This document shows positions 60,550 through 64,000 of a stretch of 64,000 bases of DNA, piece by piece (the stretch's first letter is position 1; each line of letters starts with the position of its first letter). Below the pieces are notes generated by a model. It searched no databases. It was not told where the DNA came from and saw only the letters and a program-made list of their open reading frames with translations. Made by a program: the position numbers and the translations under genes. The DNA comes from Geodermatophilus marinus (GTDB taxonomy: Bacteria > Actinomycetota > Actinomycetes > Mycobacteriales > Geodermatophilaceae). Location of the stretch: NCBI RefSeq assembly GCF_003428645.1, contig NZ_QVQH01000006.1:62001-126000 (forward strand), written 5' to 3'.

Positions 60550-62319
60550 GTGGGCCGCGCGCCCGTGACCCCCCGGCCGGCGGCCCCCGAGGCCGCTCCC
60601 GCACCACTCGCGCCGCCCGCCCCGGGCAGAGAGCGCTCGACCGGGACGGGCGCGCCCGTCCCCGGCCTGACCGCCGCACCGGGGACCGGCTCGCGAGCGG
60701 CCGCGCTGCGCCGCCGGGCGCGCCGCCACACCGTCCGCGCCCGCGTGCTGCTGCGCCGCCACGGCGCCGGCCTGGCGCAGGCCTGGCGGTCGTCGCTGCA
60801 GCTGCGCATCGGCGCGATCACCATGCTCGTCGCCGGCACCGTCGTGGTGATCGTGAGCATGGTGCTGTTCGTGCAGATCCGCGACCAGCTGCTCTCGGTC
60901 AAGCGGCAGGCCGCCGTCGACCAGGCCCAGGCGGGGGTGTTCTACGCGCAGAGCGAGGTCGCCGGCATCGCCACCGGCGACGCGGCCAGCGTCCGCGCGA
61001 CCCTCGACCGGACGGTGCAGCAGCTGACCAGCCGCAGCGGCTCCGCCGGTGACTTCGACGTGGTCATGGTGCAGCGCTCGGGGTCGGTCGAGCGCAGCGC
61101 CACCAGCCGGCGCTACCTGTACCCGGCCATCCCCGCCGACCTGCGCGAGGACGTCGCCGCCGGGGGCCAGTACCTGCGCTACGCCATGGTGCCCAACGCC
61201 ACGGGGGACCCGCGGCCGACGCTGCTGATCGGCGCCCCCGTGCCGAGCGACGGCTCGTCGGCCGACCGCATCGAGCTCTACTACGCCTTCCCGCTCGACC
61301 AGGAGGCGGAGAGCCTCTCGCTGATCCGCAGCACCGTCGTCATCAGCGGGGTGGCGCTCACCCTGCTCGTCGTCGGCATCGCGGTGCTGATCACCCGGCT
61401 GGTGGTCGACCCGGTCCGGCGCGCCGCCGGGACCGCCCAGCGGCTGGCCGAGGGTCAGCTGGAGGAGCGGATGACCGTCCGCGGCGAGGACGACCTCGCG
61501 CGGCTGGCCACCAGCTTCAACGCCATGGCCGACAGCCTCCAGCGGCAGATCACCCAGCTGGAGGCGCTCTCCCAGCTGCAGCAGCGGTTCACCTCCGACG
61601 TCTCCCACGAGCTGCGCACCCCGCTGACGACGGTCCAGATGGCCGCCGAGGTGCTGCACGAGTCCCGCGAGGACTTCCCCGCCCACGTCGCCCGCTCGGC
61701 CGAGCTGCTGCACACCGAGCTCGACCGCTTCGAGGCGCTGCTGAGCGACCTGCTCGAGATCAGCCGCTACGACGCCGGCGCCGCCGTCCTGGACTGGGAG
61801 CCCACCGACCTCGGCGCGCTGGTCGACCGGGTCGTCGCCGGGATGGCCGCGCTGGCCGAGCGGCACGGCTGCGAGCTCACGGTCAGCGGGCCGCCGGAGG
61901 AGGTCATCGCCGAGGTCGACGCCCGCCGGGTGGAGCGGATCCTGCGCAACCTCGTCGGCAACGCCATCGAGCACGGCTCCGGCAAGCCGGTGGAGATCAC
62001 CTGGGCGGCCAACCGCACGGCGGCCGCGGTCACCGTGCGCGACCACGGGGTCGGCCTGTCCTCGGCGGAGGCGCAGCACGTCTTCGACCGGTTCTGGCGG
62101 GCCGACCCCTCCCGCGTGCGCACGGTGGGCGGCAGCGGGCTCGGGCTCTCGATCAGCCTCGAGGACGCCCGCCTGCACGGCGGCTGGCTGCAGGTCTGGG
62201 GGCAGCCGGGGGCCGGCGCGCAGTTCCGGCTGACGGTCCCGCTGACCGCCGGCGCCGACCTCACCAGCTCACCGCTGCCCCTGCGGCCGGTGGTGCGCCG
62301 GGTCGGGGAGCGGCGGTGA
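60550..62319 (+). CDS. mtrB: Two-component sensor histidine kinase MtrB
   Basis: Membrane sensor that phosphorylates MtrA. 589 residues. After a Pro-rich and Arg-rich cytoplasmic tail, two transmembrane helices (LRIGAITMLVAGTVVVIVSM near residue 93 and STVVISGVALTLLVVGIAVL near residue 262) enclose an extracytoplasmic domain of about 150 residues. A HAMP linker (RRAAGTAQRLAEGQLEERMT) leads to the H-box VSHELRTPLTTVQMAAEVL near residue 352. The ATPase has NLVGNAIEHGSGKPV (N-box), VRDHGVGL (G1) and GGSGLGLSISLEDARLHGGW (G2). The GTG at 60550 is used; a GTG at 60565 is possible. The stop overlaps lpqB (GTGA). Confidence 0.94.
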   Translation: MGRAPVTPRPAAPEAAPAPLAPPAPGRERSTGTGAPVPGLTAAPGTGSRAAALRRRARRHTVRARVLLRRHGAGLAQAWRSSLQLRIGAITMLVAGTVVVIVSMVLFVQIRDQLLSVKRQAAVDQAQAGVFYAQSEVAGIATGDAASVRATLDRTVQQLTSRSGSAGDFDVVMVQRSGSVERSATSRRYLYPAIPADLREDVAAGGQYLRYAMVPNATGDPRPTLLIGAPVPSDGSSADRIELYYAFPLDQEAESLSLIRSTVVISGVALTLLVVGIAVLITRLVVDPVRRAAGTAQRLAEGQLEERMTVRGEDDLARLATSFNAMADSLQRQITQLEALSQLQQRFTSDVSHELRTPLTTVQMAAEVLHESREDFPAHVARSAELLHTELDRFEALLSDLLEISRYDAGAAVLDWEPTDLGALVDRVVAGMAALAERHGCELTVSGPPEEVIAEVDARRVERILRNLVGNAIEHGSGKPVEITWAANRTAAAVTVRDHGVGLSSAEAQHVFDRFWRADPSRVRTVGGSGLGLSISLEDARLHGGWLQVWGQPGAGAQFRLTVPLTAGADLTSSPLPLRPVVRRVGERR

Positions 62320-64000
62320 GCCGCCCGGCCGCCGTCCGCGCGGCGGTGCTCGCGGTGCTGCTGGCGGTCCTGACCGCCTGCTCCACGGTGCCGACGGCGT
62401 CCCCGACGGTGCAGATCACCCAGCCGCCCACGCGCCCCGACGGCCTCGTCGGCATCGAGCCCCTGTCGCCGGAGCCCGGCGCCGCCCCCGAGGAGGTCGT
62501 GCGGAGCTTCCTCGACGCCGCGGCCAGCACCGTGCGCGGCCACCCGGTCGCGCGCGAGCACCTCGCCCCCGAGGCGGCCGGGTCCTGGTCCGACGAGGCC
62601 GGCATCACCGTCATCGGGCAGGACTACGCCACGGTGACCACCGACGCGGGCACGGTGGCGGTGACCGCGGACCTGGTCGGCACCATCGACCAGCGGGGGG
62701 TGTTCAGCGTCGCCGGCCAGGAGGTCTACACCCGCGACTTCACCCTGCAGCAGGTCGAGGGCGAGTGGCGGGTCACCAACCCGCCGGACGGCCTGGTGAT
62801 CCTCGAGCCGGACTTCGAGCGGCTCTACGAGCGGCGCGACCTGTACTTCCTCGACCCCACCGGGCAGCGGGTGGTCCCCGACCCGCGCTACCTCATCCGG
62901 GGCGAGGCCCAGCCCAGCCAGCTGGTGGGGCGGCTGGTCGACGGGCCGTCGGCGGTGCTCGCCGCCGGGGTGCGCAACGAGCTCGCCGGCGCCTCGCTGC
63001 GCAGCACCGTCGACGTCTCCGGGCAGACCGCGACGGTCGACCTCAGCGGCCTCGGCGACCTCTCGGCGGCCCAGGTGGCCGGGTTGTCGGCCCAGCTGGT
63101 GTGGACGCTGCGCCCGCTGGCCCGCTCGGTCGAGGTGCGCCGGGACGGCGAGCCGCTGCGGCCCGAGGGGGTCCCGGTGGTGCAGACCGTCGACGACTGG
63201 GCCGCCTACGGCCCCGACGGCGTCCCCGTCGACGCGGTCGGCCACTTCCTCCGCGACGGCGCCCTCCTCACCGTCGCCGACGCGCCGGCGCCCGGGCCCG
63301 CGGGTGCCGGCGCCTACGGGCTGACCAGCGCCGCGGTGGCCGCGGACGTCCGCACCGGTGAGCTCACCGAGATGGTCGGCACCGCGGTGGCCGGCGACCA
63401 GGTGACGCTGCTGGCCGGCGACTACGGCGGCGAGCTGTCGCCCGTGCTGTCCGGGGGCAGCTTCACGGCGCCGACGGTGGCCGCCATCCGCTCGGAGTTC
63501 TGGCTCGTCCGGGACGGCGCCGCCGTCGTCCGGCTGCCCGCCGACGGCACCCCGCAGGCCGTGAGCGCCCCGACCCTCGCCGGCCTCGGCCGCACCACGG
63601 TGCTCCAGCTGTCCCCCGACGGGGTGCGGGCCGCCGTCGTCGTCGCCGGGCCGCAGGGGGACACCCTCTACGTCGGCACCGTGGTGCGCGCCGAGGACGG
63701 CCCGGTCGCCCTGCGGGACCTGCGGGCGGTCGCCCCCGGCCTCACGCAGGTGGTCGACGTGTCCTGGCGGACGGCGGGCAGCCTCCTGCTGCTGGCCGGC
63801 GACAGCGCCGAGGGGCGGGTGGTCCCGTACCTGGTGGGGGTCGACGGCTGGGACCTGACCAGCGTGGCCACCGCGGGGCTGCCCAGCCCACCCGGCCGGG
63901 TGGCGGCGGCTCCCGGCCGGCCGCCGCTGGTCAGCGCGGACGGGACCATCTGGCAGTTCGTCAACGGCACCTGGGTGACCATCCTGCGCGGGCAGCAGCC
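62316..64000 (+). CDS. lpqB: Lipoprotein LpqB (3' end beyond window)
   Basis: Lipoprotein that modulates MtrB in Actinobacteria. The start GTG overlaps the mtrB stop by 4 bp. The signal AVLAVLLAVLTACSTVP has a lipobox Cys near residue 24. A GerMN-type domain occupies about residues 190-290 (SQLVGRLVDGPSAVLAAGVR and STVDVSGQTATVDLSGLG), preceded by an NTF2-like region (PEEVVRSFLDAAASTVRGHP). The C-terminal part begins a beta-propeller-like repeat region (TVLQLSPDGVRAAVVVAGPQ, then LTQVVDVSWRTAGSLLLLAG). About 561 residues are visible, so only a short end is missing. The order mtrA-mtrB-lpqB is conserved across the phylum. Confidence 0.93.
   Translation, partial: MSRPAAVRAAVLAVLLAVLTACSTVPTASPTVQITQPPTRPDGLVGIEPLSPEPGAAPEEVVRSFLDAAASTVRGHPVAREHLAPEAAGSWSDEAGITVIGQDYATVTTDAGTVAVTADLVGTIDQRGVFSVAGQEVYTRDFTLQQVEGEWRVTNPPDGLVILEPDFERLYERRDLYFLDPTGQRVVPDPRYLIRGEAQPSQLVGRLVDGPSAVLAAGVRNELAGASLRSTVDVSGQTATVDLSGLGDLSAAQVAGLSAQLVWTLRPLARSVEVRRDGEPLRPEGVPVVQTVDDWAAYGPDGVPVDAVGHFLRDGALLTVADAPAPGPAGAGAYGLTSAAVAADVRTGELTEMVGTAVAGDQVTLLAGDYGGELSPVLSGGSFTAPTVAAIRSEFWLVRDGAAVVRLPADGTPQAVSAPTLAGLGRTTVLQLSPDGVRAAVVVAGPQGDTLYVGTVVRAEDGPVALRDLRAVAPGLTQVVDVSWRTAGSLLLLAGDSAEGRVVPYLVGVDGWDLTSVATAGLPSPPGRVAAAPGRPPLVSADGTIWQFVNGTWVTILRGQQ

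Overview
The window is 64 kb of very GC-rich actinobacterial chromosome. GTG starts, 1-4 bp stop/start overlaps, a WhiB regulator, F420 genes, MtrAB-LpqB and galactan/arabinan genes all point to Actinobacteria. Two LGFP-repeat wall proteins and a galactan kit without any mycolate gene in view suggest Geodermatophilaceae (Blastococcus, Geodermatophilus or Modestobacter). That family assignment is inference, not a database result. I saw no tRNA, rRNA, CRISPR array or prophage, and no gene-free stretch longer than about 300 bp.

Layout. 1-6.6 kb: a GT4 glycosyltransferase and a flippase (minus strand), then an EmbC-type arabinosyltransferase and the UbiA-family decaprenyl-phosphate phosphoribosyltransferase (plus). 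6.7-10.3 kb: a DUF1028 protein and a secreted LGFP-repeat protein coupled to a small secreted protein. 10.4-15 kb: scoAB CoA-transferase, a TIGR03089 protein, a PAP2 phosphatase and an LCP ligase. 15.2-17.1 kb: rmlB-rmlD. 17.2-21.1 kb: an LGFP amidase and an acyltransferase. 21.4-32.6 kb: a polysaccharide locus with two GT4 enzymes, a Wzt with a C-terminal domain, a Wzm, a methyltransferase and three more GT4 enzymes, interrupted by an intact IS30-family element. 32.7-38.3 kb: the galactan module wzm-wzt-glfT1 facing glfT2-glf. 38.4-64 kb: a block whose gene order resembles M. tuberculosis Rv3268-Rv3244c: wbbL, manC, (SDR, AlkA-like, rmlA, rmlC), fbiB, fbiA, whiB2, conserved hypotheticals, DUF3499, manB, Trm112, a PMI-like protein, (DUF808, GlpD-like), manA, an HNH lipoprotein, ahcY, mtrA, mtrB and lpqB (cut by the window edge).

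How the genes fit together. RmlABCD make dTDP-rhamnose and WbbL transfers it to the linker. Glf makes UDP-galactofuranose, and GlfT1 and GlfT2 build galactan. The second Wzm/Wzt pair exports it, UbiA makes the arabinose donor precursor, and the Emb homologue adds arabinan outside the cell. The LCP protein attaches the polymer to peptidoglycan. ManA, ManB and ManC supply GDP-mannose. The 21-32 kb locus probably makes and exports a separate, methyl-capped surface glycan.

Points of most interest: (i) a family of GC-rich repeats that begin directly at stop codons, one of which appears to recode the N terminus of fbiB; (ii) several genes whose best start is CTG or ATC, two of them coupled through CTGA overlaps; (iii) a recurrent TAnnnT box 7-8 nt before start codons, indicating leaderless transcripts; (iv) an IS30 insertion in which the element and the host gene supply each other's stop codons; (v) LGFP repeats carrying regular cysteine pairs.
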